Shown here: one piece after another, positions 22,773 through 33,172 of the stretch
How the letters are laid out: each line of letters opens with the position of its first letter
Position numbering within the stretch: position 1 is the first letter of the stretch
NCBI GenBank assembly: GCA_963971535.1
Contig: OZ020598.1
Span: forward strand, 87,762,412-87,826,411
From: Notolepis coatsorum
Lineage: Eukaryota; Chordata; Actinopteri; Aulopiformes; Paralepididae
Direction of reading: 5' to 3'
Length of the DNA: 64,000 nt
The notes under the pieces: model-generated
Database searches by the model: none
Seen by the model: the letters and a program-made list of their open reading frames with translations, nothing else
Told to the model about the DNA's origin: nothing
Position numbers and translations under genes: made by a program

Positions 22773-22971
22773 TGGCTGTTTGAGGGGCCCCTAGAGTGTG
22801 ACCATTTGTTTTCAACAAGTTTGACCTTTATTTTCGTCTGTATTCTATTTCTATCTTGTTCTCGACCCCTACTCTGATATTTCTATTCTCTATATTAATT
22901 TATATTACCCTGCCTGTGCCTCCCCTCCCCCTCCTTCATGCTGCTATGACACATGCATTTCCGCAAGGGGT
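22773..22971. other. Short non-coding spacer
   Basis: Pyrimidine-rich sequence around 22850-22940, no gene. Confidence 0.4.
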
Positions 22972-23112
22972 TTAACCCTGTCACTGCCACAAGACAGAAG
23001 GTTAACCCTTTACTATCACACAACCGATGGTCGCAGTGAAAGGGTTAACCATCTGTGTATTGTCGCAGTGAAAGGGTTAACCGCTTTTGTAGTGAGGCAG
23101 TGAAAGAGTTAA
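22972..23112. mobile_element. Cluster of TTAA-type terminal repeats
   Basis: TTAACCCTGTCACTGCC at 22972 is followed by inverted copies GCAGTGAAAGGGTTAA near 23035-23049 and 23065-23080, and GCAGTGAAAGAGTTAA ending at 23112. TTAA at each end fits piggyBac-type target sites. The tiny interior (under 50 bp between ends) suggests nested or successive deletion derivatives. Confidence 0.6.
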
Positions 23113-23317
23113 TAAAGAAACATCTTGTCCTTTCTTGTCTCATCTTATGTTATCTTTAATACTCCACGATGGTGGACTCTACATGTTAACTATGGTTGAA
23201 TTCACAAAAAGGCTGGATGACCAGACAGGATAAGGCACCTGTCATAATACTCACTCTTCAAAACAACATGTTGAAATAAGACATGACACGTTGCCCCTAT
23301 AAGCAAACACATTTTCT

Positions 23318-24240
23318 TTTTAAGTTGAAACTAGGTTTTTATTTTTGAAATAAATCTCGCTTTTCCTTTGAGACTAAAGAGACAACTTGTTGCTGCTACT
23401 TTCATGGCTCTGCTTGATTATGGTGATGTTATAGACCTGTTCGCTGTATACCAAGTGAGTCGCGTGACTAAGTTGCCCTTACCTGCACGAGCTGCTGAAA
23501 CCATGGCACTAAAAGTAGTTTCAAACGATAACGGCTATATGTAATTTTGCCAAATCAGCACGGCTGTGAGTGTGAGTCTTTCACCTTTTACATATCTAGC
23601 TTTGGCATGGATTGATTGTTTAGATCGCTAGCATGGCTAACAAATGCAAATAAATTGTAGTCTGCCCCGTTGTTCTGACCAGGATTACGTTCCTTTTGCC
23701 CCCTTGATGAGCACGATCACTGCGTCTGATATGGACAGCAAACAGGTCTATATATACAGGCACTCACTTCACTGTGTCTACATGCTCTGGATACTGTTGA
23801 TCATGGAGCATTGAGATGCATCACTAACTGTAAAGCCCTGACTCACCATAGCTCATTGTACAGTATGCTGGGGTTGGTTGTCCTGCTCTGTCCACCTGCA
23901 GATTAATCACTGGTACATTTTTATTTATAAGGTGGTTCTTGGTTTGTTTCCATCCTACCTAGGCAACTACTGTACTGTATATCATTCAGAAAACTATTAC
24001 TCTCTGTGTTCCTATAGGATTTATTTTTGCTCTTAGTCCCTTAAGCACTGGGCCGGGGAGAAGGGCACTTATATATTGCTGCTCCCTCTACTTGGAATCT
24101 ATTGCAGAAGGATTTACATCTTGTGGAGCTTGTTGGGTGTAGATCCATTCTGAATGAAGTGGAGACGACACCTGGCTTTGTTTTCACAGAGCTGTATGTC
24201 TTTGGACTAGATGATGTTTTGTGAATGTGATTTTTTTCCC
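23318..24240 (+). pseudogene. LINE reverse transcriptase C-terminal fragment, interrupted
   Basis: Coding remnant on the plus strand: KLGFLF...NKSRFSFETK, ATFMALLDYGDV, then after an insertion HALDTVDHGALRCITNCKAL, THHSSLYSML and HWYIFIYKVVLGLFPSYLG. This is the region after the RT active site of jockey-superfamily LINEs, and it parallels the copy at 59752-60590 (LDYGDTIYKHA, THHCVLYDRVGWPS, HWYLFIFKALIG). Stops, one frameshift near 23870 and an inserted MITE (23430-23752) show it is dead. The 5' and 3' limits are approximate. Confidence 0.7.
23430..23752. mobile_element. MITE inside the LINE remnant
   Basis: The left end TATAGACCTGTTCGCTGT and the right end, on the minus strand, TATAGACCTGTTTGCTGT are inverted repeats of 18 bp with one mismatch. 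They interrupt the LINE codons for DYGDVI. Non-coding interior of about 290 bp. If the true ends are GACCTGTT, the flanking TA would be a target duplication of Tc1/mariner type; this is an inference. Confidence 0.7.
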
Positions 24241-25155
24241 CTTGTGATCTGTAAACACCATTGTCTGTAATATGTTGTCTTGTCTGCAACCCTGCTAAAT
24301 GTGGTCTGTCTTGGCCAGGGTGTTTAACAACCCTACACGCTACCTAACACGCTATAATTAACAACCTAAAAAAATACGCTATCCGTGGTGCTGATAACAT
24401 TTCAAGACAGTGATGTCAGGTCTGCTGGCCACCAGCAATACATACTATTGGGAGCAGGACCAAGTGAGCATGCAGGGCGCAGTAGAGACAATAAACACAT
24501 ATACAGGTGCCTTATATCTACCTTAAGAAGACGGTAGAACACAGAAGGTGGTCTTGCGCTCAGGAGTGATGGAAATAAAATCCCTCATGAGAACATAAGC
24601 ATGTCTAGTGAGTCCAGAATATCCTGTGCATATGGGCGCTCCGGCATCAGTTGCCAAAACCCCCCCGTCAGGGTGCTCCAGGTCTCGCATCGGTAGCCCC
24701 TGACGGGCTAAGAACATCACAGACCAAAAGGCCGGCTCCAAAACAGTCTGTGCGGTCTTTGGCAACAGCTTGTGAGAGCAGCACATTAATCTGTGTTCGT
24801 TTTATAATGCTGCCAGTTTGTTGACGGCCTCTGTGTGTTGATGGGACTTCTCATGCCCCCCTGCCTATCGCCAGTTGTTAAATCCTCCTTTCACAAAACT
24901 CCCATCCCTGATCCTGTCTGCACTGACAAGCTTCTTCTCTATAGCAGAGCAACACAGGAAGTCATATGACTTTCTCTGAGATAGTGAAGCCATGTCCACT
25001 GTTTAAACCAGCCTGAGTTGAAGGATCGGGTGAATGTTTCCTTTTCAAACCGACTGGCAGGGAATGTAAACTCCTTGGGCTGGAAAGGCACTTCACCGAC
25101 GCCAACAGAGTTGTTGTCCATAGAAGCACCATCCGGACGAGGGGGCGACGTCATG
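24241..25155. other. Non-coding stretch of about 0.9 kb
   Basis: No recognised domains. A frame of 87 codons (24523-24786, minus) has no identifiable family. Confidence 0.4.
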
Positions 25156-25306
25156 ACAACATTGACCTTGTTAGCTAGCTGTTAGTTTGTTAGCTAGCTG
25201 CTGGCGCTGAGCCTCCGATGTTCTCTCCTCCGGGCTGCTGGAGAGACAAGTGTCTGTGTCCACCGGAAGGGACTCTGAGCCGACTGTGTTTTCTTGGGGC
25301 CATTAA
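25156..25306 (+). repeat. Duplicated segment, unit 1 (occupied site)
   Basis: Matches 27063-27222: 'acaacattgaccttgttagc', (ttgttagctagc)-type runs, 'gagcctccgatgttctctcc' and 'gttttcttggggccattaa'. The match ends exactly at TTAA 25303-25306, where the TTAA element begins. The remainder of this unit resumes at 27036. Confidence 0.9.
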
Positions 25307-27031
25307 CACATCCAGTGCCATTCACCAGAGGTCGCTGTGGGCCGTGTGTGCCAGCGCTGTAATGAATGGGGGTACATGCCAGTGTTTGCAGTGCTAAAAC
25401 TATATTAAATATTATAGCTATTCATCTAATAATATAGTCGATTGTCATTGAGTTTCTTCCGGTCAAGATGCAAAAAGCAGATCATTATTTCGTCCATACA
25501 TTTCCGTTTTATACCGTGGTGAATATGAGTATAGTTTTAGAGTAACTCTGTGTAATCCCAGGAAACGCCGCCCAAACAGCGTTTTACTGCATTTCACTCT
25601 AAATCGTGCCATTCCTCGCCTGGATCAATAATCAATCTAATAGCAATGCTAGATTATCGGTATTATGTTTCATCATGCATGCATGAAAGGGTGGGGGGGG
25701 GGGGGTAGTTTTTCTATGCTTCGATCGTCACCAACGGAATACGCTACACAGTACATTACAGACACACGCTCTGATCGCGGGGAAGGAATTATCGGATCAA
25801 CACAAGATTGATATAGCCCTTACCTTGTCTATGATGTACTGCAAAAAGAATATTCCAATTATCTGACCGCCATTCCAAGTACTGATCGCGATCGTGTTTC
25901 CAACGTAATCCAGCATTGAACATGAACGTGGGGGGGGGGGGGGGTGACCCTCGTCGATGCATCCGTTATAATCGCTTGCCCTGCCCGGGTAGTTAGACCC
26001 CTCCCGTACGCGTGAACACTTTAGGCAACCAACATGCCCTTCCGCGTTGCTCTGAATTGCTCTGATTGGCCGAGCGCGCGCATGCGCATGAGCCGCGACA
26101 CGCTCCTCAGAGGCAGGAATAATAAGCTCCCCCTTAAGCTCCAGGAGAGAGGAGAGAGGCTGAAAACCCGCAGTTCTTGCCCGACTGATGGGAGCCGGAG
26201 CCAGATCCCGGATCCAATTTTTCTGATGAATACCCCCAAAACATGGAGGTCTCGAATGCATGGAAGTATTGATTGCGCCGTAACGAATCATTAAAAAAAT
26301 ATACCGTTAACTGGAATATGTTGTGCCTTTACACATATGTTGGATTATGTAATTGGTTTGTCATGACAAACTAATAAAAAATCACGATTTACCCGGTGGC
26401 TACAACAACACACAGTGACTATGCATCATTGTTTACAATGAATGGAAATCTCGATTTTTTATTAGTTTGTCATGACAAACCAATTACATAATCCAACATA
26501 TGTAAAGGCACAACATATTCCAGTTAACGGTATATTTTTTTAATGATTCGTTACGGCGCAATCAATACTTCCATGCGTTCGGGTCGTTCAGAAAAATCTG
26601 ATCCGGGATTCGGCTCCCATCAGTCGGGCAAGAACTGCAGGTTTTCAGCCTCTCTCCTCCCTCCTGGAGCTTAAGGGGGAGCCGCGCTCGGCCAATCAGA
26701 GAAACGCGGAAGACGCTGGGCCAATCAGAGAAACGCGAAAGCGCATGTTGGTTGCCTAAAGTGTTCACACCGCCCGCACACCGCAACTCGGCCCAGACAC
26801 CAAGCCACATCGTTTCAAACGGAGTGCAATAGCGGCCGCAAGGCGTTAGGCGGCGGTATTCGACGTTTGCGATCTCAGACCCATTCAGGACAGCCTACAC
26901 AGGCTGCCCGATGAATTATGAATGGAAATAGCGAATAAAAGAAATAACGATCCAGAAACGTGTTTATCCGTGAACGGCACTCAACCGTCGGGCGCCAGAA
27001 ACGTGTTTATCTGTGAACGGTACTGGAAGTG
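25307..27031. mobile_element. TTAA (piggyBac-like) non-autonomous element, 1725 bp
   Basis: The ends are CACATCCAGTGCC (left) and, on the minus strand, CACTTCCAGTACC (right), each abutting TTAA (25303-25306, 27032-27035). The neighbouring duplicate at 27219 shows the same host sequence with a single TTAA and no insert, which fixes the boundaries and the TTAA duplication. The left part has a G-run after 'gcatgcatgaaaggg', as in the sibling element at 18342-19297. A 757-bp fold-back is nested inside (26012-26768). No transposase frame. Confidence 0.85.
26012..26768. repeat. Large inverted repeat (fold-back element)
   Basis: The left arm 26012-26383 and the right arm 26453-26768 are reverse complements around a 69-bp loop. 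The outer ends are GTGAACACTTTAGGCAACCA and its complement. The inner roughly 125 bp of each arm (from 'gcatggaagtattgattgcg' to 'aataaaaaatc') differ only by a two-base indel; the outer parts differ by indels, and the left arm is about 56 bp longer. The same end sequence starts the element at 53942. Likely a fold-back DNA transposon, or an inverted duplication of a MITE. Confidence 0.92.
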
Positions 27032-27035
27032 TTAA

Positions 27036-27255
27036 ACAAATCAGATATTAAACTTTTTTGAAACAACATTGACCTTGTTAGCTAGCTGTTAGCTTGTTAG
27101 CTAGCTTGTTAGCTAGCTGCTGGAGCTGAGCCTCCGATGTTCTCTCCTCCGGGCTGCTGGAGAGACAGGTGTCTGTGACCGGCAGGGTCTCTGAGTCGAC
27201 TGTGTTTTCTTGGGGCCATTAAATAAATCAGATATAAAACATTTTTGAGACACAG
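27036..27255 (+). repeat. Duplicated segment: rest of unit 1, then unit 2 (empty site)
   Basis: 27036-27062 ('acaaatcagatattaaactt') completes unit 1. 27063-27222 repeats the 25156-25306 block and is followed by 'ataaatcagatataaaacat', so unit 2 has TTAA at 27219-27222 without an insert. The unit is about 185 bp. Unit 2 also has one additional 'cttgttagctag' step. Confidence 0.9.
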
Positions 27256-27774
27256 GTCAGGTAGTAGTACACTGTACCCACACTTATAAGTGTGATCCTT
27301 CATGCCCAATCTCTGTCAGGTCAGGTCAGATACAGGTTGGATTTCAACCATTTAAAAAGACAGCCATGTTTTATAAACTGCTTACACTAAAATGCTAACT
27401 CAAAATGTTTTTGTTTTTTATTGATTTGTTTTTGTTTTTGGCGTTGCAGTTACAACTCCCGGCCAACAGGTGGGGGTGCTGCAGCCCCCTCAACAACCCC
27501 CCTTCCCGCGCCCCTAAATCTGTTGCTGCAGTATTTCCAGTGAGCTGTGAATCTAAGCTGCTTTGACACCACATCTCCCAGACTAGTTCCCACCAGCCAG
27601 GTGGGACGCACTTGTTTTACTATAATATTGTGAGGACATTGCATTCCCTAGCCCCTTACCATGGCTTTAACCATACCAGCTACATATGCCCAACCCTAAC
27701 CCTAACCTTAACCCTTGTCAAAATGTCCTCACACCGCTAAAATGTTTATCAAGAGCCGGTTCTCACAAGTATAG

Positions 27775-27775
<1 letters not shown>
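27256..27775. other. Non-coding stretch with a short telomere-like motif
   Basis: Near 27690-27713 'caaccctaaccctaacctta' is a short CCCTAA-type run of three to four units. The rest shows no gene; a T-rich stretch lies near 27405-27440. Confidence 0.5.
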
Positions 27776-27814
<39 letters not shown>

Positions 27815-27838
27815 AGACACACACACACACAATCACAC
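27776..27838. repeat. (CA)n microsatellite
   Basis: CA repeats with 'ccaga' and 'aatca' interruptions. Confidence 0.95.
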
Positions 27839-28256
27839 AGTCCCACCACTTTCCCTCCCAAAAGGATAAAAGGTTAGTTTTCCAAGCGAGCGACTCCTGT
27901 CACATGTATGAATGCAGGTAATGATTCATACACAGCGAAGCAGGGATGATGCGGCGCTGCGGCGGCCATGTTGGCATGTACACTCCACTACGCCACAATG
28001 TCCTCCATGAATCAGGCGGTGCAGCGCGGCCTCTGTCCATGTCTTAAATCTACCATGTTGACGTGTTTTATACCCGGAAATATGTCAGGCAATATGACAT
28101 GTTCATTTTGAAAGTGTCAAGTCAAAATATTGCCTTTTACCAGCTTGGTTGTTCTTGCCTAAACTCAGTATTTTCTAACCACTACCTGCACACAACCTTA
28201 TAATAACCTTAACCACTACCTGCAACTAACCCTATAACAGATAATAATAATAGAAG
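27839..28256. other. Non-coding stretch
   Basis: Nothing recognised. Confidence 0.4.
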
Positions 28257-28545
28257 TAGGGATGCTCGATATTGGCTTTTTTACCGATACCGATATACCG
28301 ATATTGTCCAACTCTTAATTTACGATACTGATATCAACCGATATCACATTTTAATGCCGATATCGGCCGATAATATCGGTAGGCCGATATTATCGGACAT
28401 CATTTCTATAGAAATGTCAAAAAAAGAAAAGAAAAAAATTTAAACCGATACCGATATTTTCCGATATCACATTTTAATGCCGATATCGGCCGATAATATC
28501 GGTAGGCCGATAATATCGGTAGGCCGATAATATCGGACATCCCTA
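28257..28545. mobile_element. hAT-like MITE rich in CGATA palindromes
   Basis: The left end TAGGGATGCTCGATATTGGC and the right end, on the minus strand, TAGGGATGTCCGATATTATC are inverted. Flanking 8-mers AATAGAAG (28249-28256) and AATAGAAT (28546-28553) differ at one base, fitting an 8-bp duplication. Inside, 'gccgatatcggccgataata' occurs at two positions and produces strong local hairpins. Non-coding. Confidence 0.8.
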
Positions 28546-28553
28546 AATAGAAT

Positions 28554-29225
<672 letters not shown>

Positions 29226-29255
<30 letters not shown>
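29226..29255. repeat. G30 homopolymer
   Basis: An unbroken run of G. Capable of forming G-quadruplexes and likely to be mis-sized in assembly. Confidence 0.95.
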
Positions 29256-29257
<2 letters not shown>

Positions 29258-29844
29258 GTGTGGAGAGATGAAAGCTTACCTTTTTCCAGATAGTGCACAC
29301 TTTAGATATTGTATCCGTGGTCCCTTTGCGAAACATACACACATCTTTAAAAGGTAATCCGTCATACTGTTAACCCCGCCTGCTAGAAAACCGCCAACTG
29401 TGTCGTTGCAAATGAAAATGTTTGGTCCCTTAGAGTGGGGCTGAGCGAGAGGAAACCGAATGGAACACGGTGAACGTATCGCCCCCTCACGAGCTCTGCT
29501 GGTCAGGCACAACCAGAGGCGCCACATCCACGAGAGGCTACTGTCTCATTTCTAGAGCATAACATGATAACATATACAATATAAAAACAGTGCCAAAAGT
29601 CACCTTGCTTGAAGGATTGTCTCTTTTGTTGCCATTTTCTCTTGTCCAACATATTTAACCCTCGAGTCAACCTTTAAAAAACCCACTACCTGTCTCCGTA
29701 GTGACCGAAACTGCGAGCTCAGTAAAAGCATGTCTTTTTCATGTATTGTTCCAATTTTCTTTCATGAATATCATTATTAACTTCAGTCCTCACCATACAT
29801 ATAGAATATTTATTCATTTTCAGGATTTTAACCATTTCTTTAAA
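29256..29844. other. Non-coding stretch
   Basis: No recognised gene or repeat. Confidence 0.4.
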
Positions 29845-29921
29845 TTAGGGTTAGGGTTAGGGTTGGGGTTAGGGTTACCCTAGGGTTACCCTAACCCTAA
29901 CCCCCTAACCCTAACCCTAAC
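29845..29921. repeat. Head-to-head interstitial telomeric repeat
   Basis: Four TTAGGG-type units plus one TTGGGG variant are followed, through 'accctagggtta', by CCCTAA units continuing to 29921. The polarity changes from G-rich to C-rich on the same strand, so two telomere-like tracts face each other. About 77 bp in total. Confidence 0.9.
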
Positions 29922-30049
29922 ATGTCCAGTTCTGCGACTAGGGTGAAATGTGTGACACTTGTTGTTCACACGCTTAATAGTGATTGTTTTAAAAAAACAA
30001 ACATGGATTATTGTAATGTGAGTCCAAGATGTGATACTGAGCTACTTTT

Positions 30050-30535
30050 TTGGGTGGGTTGGTTGGTTGATGTTTGTTGGTTGATGTTTGTTGGGTGGGT
30101 TGGTTGGTTGGTTGGTGTTTGTTGGGTTGGTTGGTGTTTGTTGGGTGGGTTGGTTGGTTGGTTGGTGTTTGGTGGGTGGGTTGGTTTTTGTTGGGTGGGT
30201 TGGTTGGTTGGTTGGTGTTTGGTGGGTGGGTTGGTTGGTTGGTTGGTTGGTGTTTGTTGGGTGGGTTGGTTGGTTGGTGTTTGTTGGGTGGGTTGGTTGG
30301 TTGGTTGGTGTTTGGTGGGTGGGTTGGTTGGTTGGTTGGTGTTTGTTGGGTGGGTTGGTTGGTTGGTGTTTGGTGGGTAGGTGTGTGGGCTGGTTGTTAG
30401 GTTGGTGTTTGGTTGGTGGATTGGTTGGTTGGTGTTTGGTGGGTTCAGGTTGGTTGGTGTTTGTTAGTTGGTTGGTTGGTTGGTTGGTTGGCTAGTTGAT
30501 TGGTTGGTGTTTGGTGGGTGTGTTTGTTTGTTGAT
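30050..30535. repeat. GGTT-rich minisatellite
   Basis: Imperfect tandem array of 'gttggttggttggtgtttg' and 'ttgggtgggttgg' blocks, with whole units of about 50 bp. The long WVGWLVGVCW frames are by-products. G-rich on the plus strand. Confidence 0.95.
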
Positions 30536-31983
30536 TTTGCTCAATCTCTTTATGATGTAATTATTCTAGGAAATACAGCTCAGTGAAATTATGAAAATGA
30601 AAAAGAAAATCTAAGCAATAACCATAATAAAACCGTTAGTAATTTGTGGATATGTGTGAGATAATGGGTAGAATAGAGCTTTATTTTTTGGGTGGACTCT
30701 TCCATTAAGCTTTCATGCTCACAGTGGGCATGGTGAATTAGTATGAACATTTCTCCCACAGTGAAAGAAGCTCCAATAATAGAACACCTGTCTTTGATTT
30801 CCATCTATTAATACTTCACAACGTCCTCACTGTCCTTACCGTGTCCCTCTCCCATCATGCATCAGGAATCCAGTTATAGCCATACAGCTTCTGATGTATT
30901 TTGAGCAAGGAGCAGACCTGGGTCAAGTTATTTAAAATGGATATGATGAAAATGGATCATAGAATTACACGCCAGCACAGATACATATTCATGAAACACA
31001 ACATAGTCATCACACATCACTCACACACACAAACACACAGCGGTACATCCAAGGGAATTATAAAGAGCCTGCTTGCTCAACAATGACAGTACCGCTACAG
31101 AACGGTCTCACTGGCAGCAGCATTAGAGTGCAAACAAATTGCTTTCATTCGTTTTTCAATGAAGGACGTGCGGCCGACGGCAGCGAATGATGGGCTGGAG
31201 CACAATGCAACCTCGCTTCGCGATAAATCCAGGCAACCTAATGAAAATCAATGCGATCTTCGCAGGGCGATAAAACTGCTGAAGCCAATTGAGTGCACGC
31301 TCTATCCGAGAAATTGTTCTCCTCTGTATCGTTAAGAGGTAGAATCTGTAAACCCGTATTTGGTATTGCATTTTGTTTACTTTCTTTTGGTTTTGTGTGG
31401 GTTGGAATTTAGTAAGTTATTACACAGTGAATGTCTCCTGGCCTCTCTTGGCAGAGCCTAAGGCTTGTGGCTAGCAGTAGCAACCCTCCCCCTATATCCT
31501 CATTCAACTCCAACCCACAACCCAGTAAACAAAATACCAAGCAGGGCTCTGTTGCCTAGAGGTCACTGTTTGACGGTATTACAGAATCTACCTTTAATAA
31601 ATAAATGTACGTCGATTCCCTGTGTGACACTATGTGGAGAGAACACTACGCTTCCGCCCACAAGCACTATAGAGGAGGTGAGGCAGCATTTAGCAAATGC
31701 GGTCGCTTTCTTTAAGAATCCACAGTGAGATGGCCAGAGACAGAGTGATTGATCTTGTCTTGCACAAATGTAATTGAGCCAAGATGAGTAATTGACCCAG
31801 GCCTGCTTACAGGGATGCCTCGCCGAACACGGGAGCGACAGCTGCTCACAGCATGACGTGACAAACCCCTGCCTCTGTAGTCGATGAAGAGGTGCTCCAT
31901 GGACTCCCTCTGCACAAGGCCAACTTGTTTGGCCAAATAGAGCAGTGCTCCCGGAGAGGTCTGGGGGTTCATCAGTGCCTGCG
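30536..31983. other. Non-coding stretch of about 1.4 kb
   Basis: No recognisable exon. A 183-codon minus-strand frame (31563-32114) has no domain I recognise and overlaps the AAAGTA repeat, so I do not call it a gene. Confidence 0.4.
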
Positions 31984-32345
31984 CAGTGGTGGAAGAAGTG
32001 CACAGTTCCTTTATTAAGTAAAAGTAGAAATACCCAGATAAAATAGTACTCTGGTAAAAGTAAAAGTCCTCCATTCAAAATAAGTAGTTGATACTGAATG
32101 TACTTAAGTATCAAAAGTAAAAGTATGCGTTCTACATGATGTTTGTGTAGTCCGGTGCTTGGGAGCGCTCAATCCTCTAACCATTCTGAAGTTGACAGGC
32201 TTCAACTTTGAAAGTACATCAGCTTCATCAATTCTAGAAAAATATTTTTCTTCAAAGTAACTAGTAGCTGATGGGTTCAGATAAATGTAGTCAAAAGTAC
32301 AATATTTTCTTTGAAATGTAGTGGAGCTAAAGTACAGGCAGGTGA
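31984..32345. mobile_element. hAT-like 'AAAGTA' repeat, right end unclear
   Basis: Starts CAGTGGTGGAAGAAGTGCAC and continues with repeated AGTAAAAGTA and TACTTAAGTA motifs. This is a pattern I associate with a very common fish hAT MITE (CAGTGGTGGAAAAAGTAC-type ends). The matching right terminus is not present, so the copy is truncated or altered after about 32340. Confidence 0.6.
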
Positions 32346-32493
32346 AAGGTTAAAGGTTGCGCAGTGCGAGCAGCACATGGTCAGTGCGTCCCTGCCACAG
32401 GCAAGAAGAGGACGGGTCTGTGTCGTCATAGAGACATTCACAAAATGGCTTCCCCACTGGGAGACAAATTCCATCTTAACGTTTTGGGGCTGC

Positions 32494-32611
32494 GAGCCAT
32501 CCTGTGTGCCATCCTGCGTGCCATCCTGCATGCCACCCTGCGAGCCACCCTGCGTGTCACCCTGTGTGCCAGACTGCGTGCCACCCTGTGTGCCATCCTG
32601 CGTGCCATCCT
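32494..32611. repeat. 12-bp minisatellite
   Basis: About ten copies of 'gccatcctgcgt' with base variants. Confidence 0.92.
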
Positions 32612-32890
32612 CTTCTTATGATTCTAACGGTGATCCTCCATAGACTAGGGCAATAGCTTTGCACCACTTACTTCAGGGTTCAGAAGGTTCATGAAGGCAG
32701 TTAGCCCTGGGCAAAGTCCAGCAGGAAAGGAATTCAATGAAGCATACTATAACACATCTATAAGACATCAATAATACATCTCTACCAATACAACCCCTAG
32801 ACTGCTCATCGCTCTTGAAGAAATGAATACTGTACTACCTGCAGAGGACTATGAGAATGCATATCTAGGAGGGATGTACGTAAAGACAAA
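32612..32890. other. Short non-coding spacer
   Basis: Nothing recognised. Confidence 0.4.
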
Positions 32891-32999
32891 TCTCAAACCC
32901 GCCCTCTTTTCCTCTATCCTCCAATCACAACTGTCGCTTCCCTCGGACAAACAATGTTTTTGTGATTGGAGGATCAAGAAAAGAGGGCTGGGTTTGCGA
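32891..32999. mobile_element. 109-bp palindromic MITE
   Basis: Arms of about 40 bp: 'caaacccgccctcttttcct' with 'ctccaatcacaa' on the left, mirrored on the right as 'ttgtgattggaggatcaaga' with 'gggctgggtttg'. The loop contains 'ctgtcgcttccctcggacaa', which also occurs at 40285-40315. One arm matches 1614-1661. Non-coding and able to fold into a hairpin. Confidence 0.8.
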
Positions 33000-33163
33000 T
33001 CGCTAAAATGCCTGGCCTTCTTTCCATTGACATGAAAGTAATCTTCTTCTCCTTCTCCCTCCTTTGCTTCTTGTGAACGTCATTAAGACATGTTTTTTCT
33101 GAGAAGGAGAGGTGGGAAAACACATTTCAGTTGTCTCGCCTGTAAATGAGGTAAAATCTTCTT
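33000..33163. other. Short spacer
   Basis: Nothing recognised. Confidence 0.4.
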
Positions 33164-33172
33164 CTTCCTCTC

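Noticed and set aside
24523..24786. 87-codon minus-strand frame
   Set aside because: No domain and no supporting context.
31563..32114. 183-codon minus-strand frame as a host gene
   Set aside because: No recognisable domain; it overlaps the AAAGTA repeat, and its N-terminal part is composed of low-complexity LLLL and YFY residues from that repeat.
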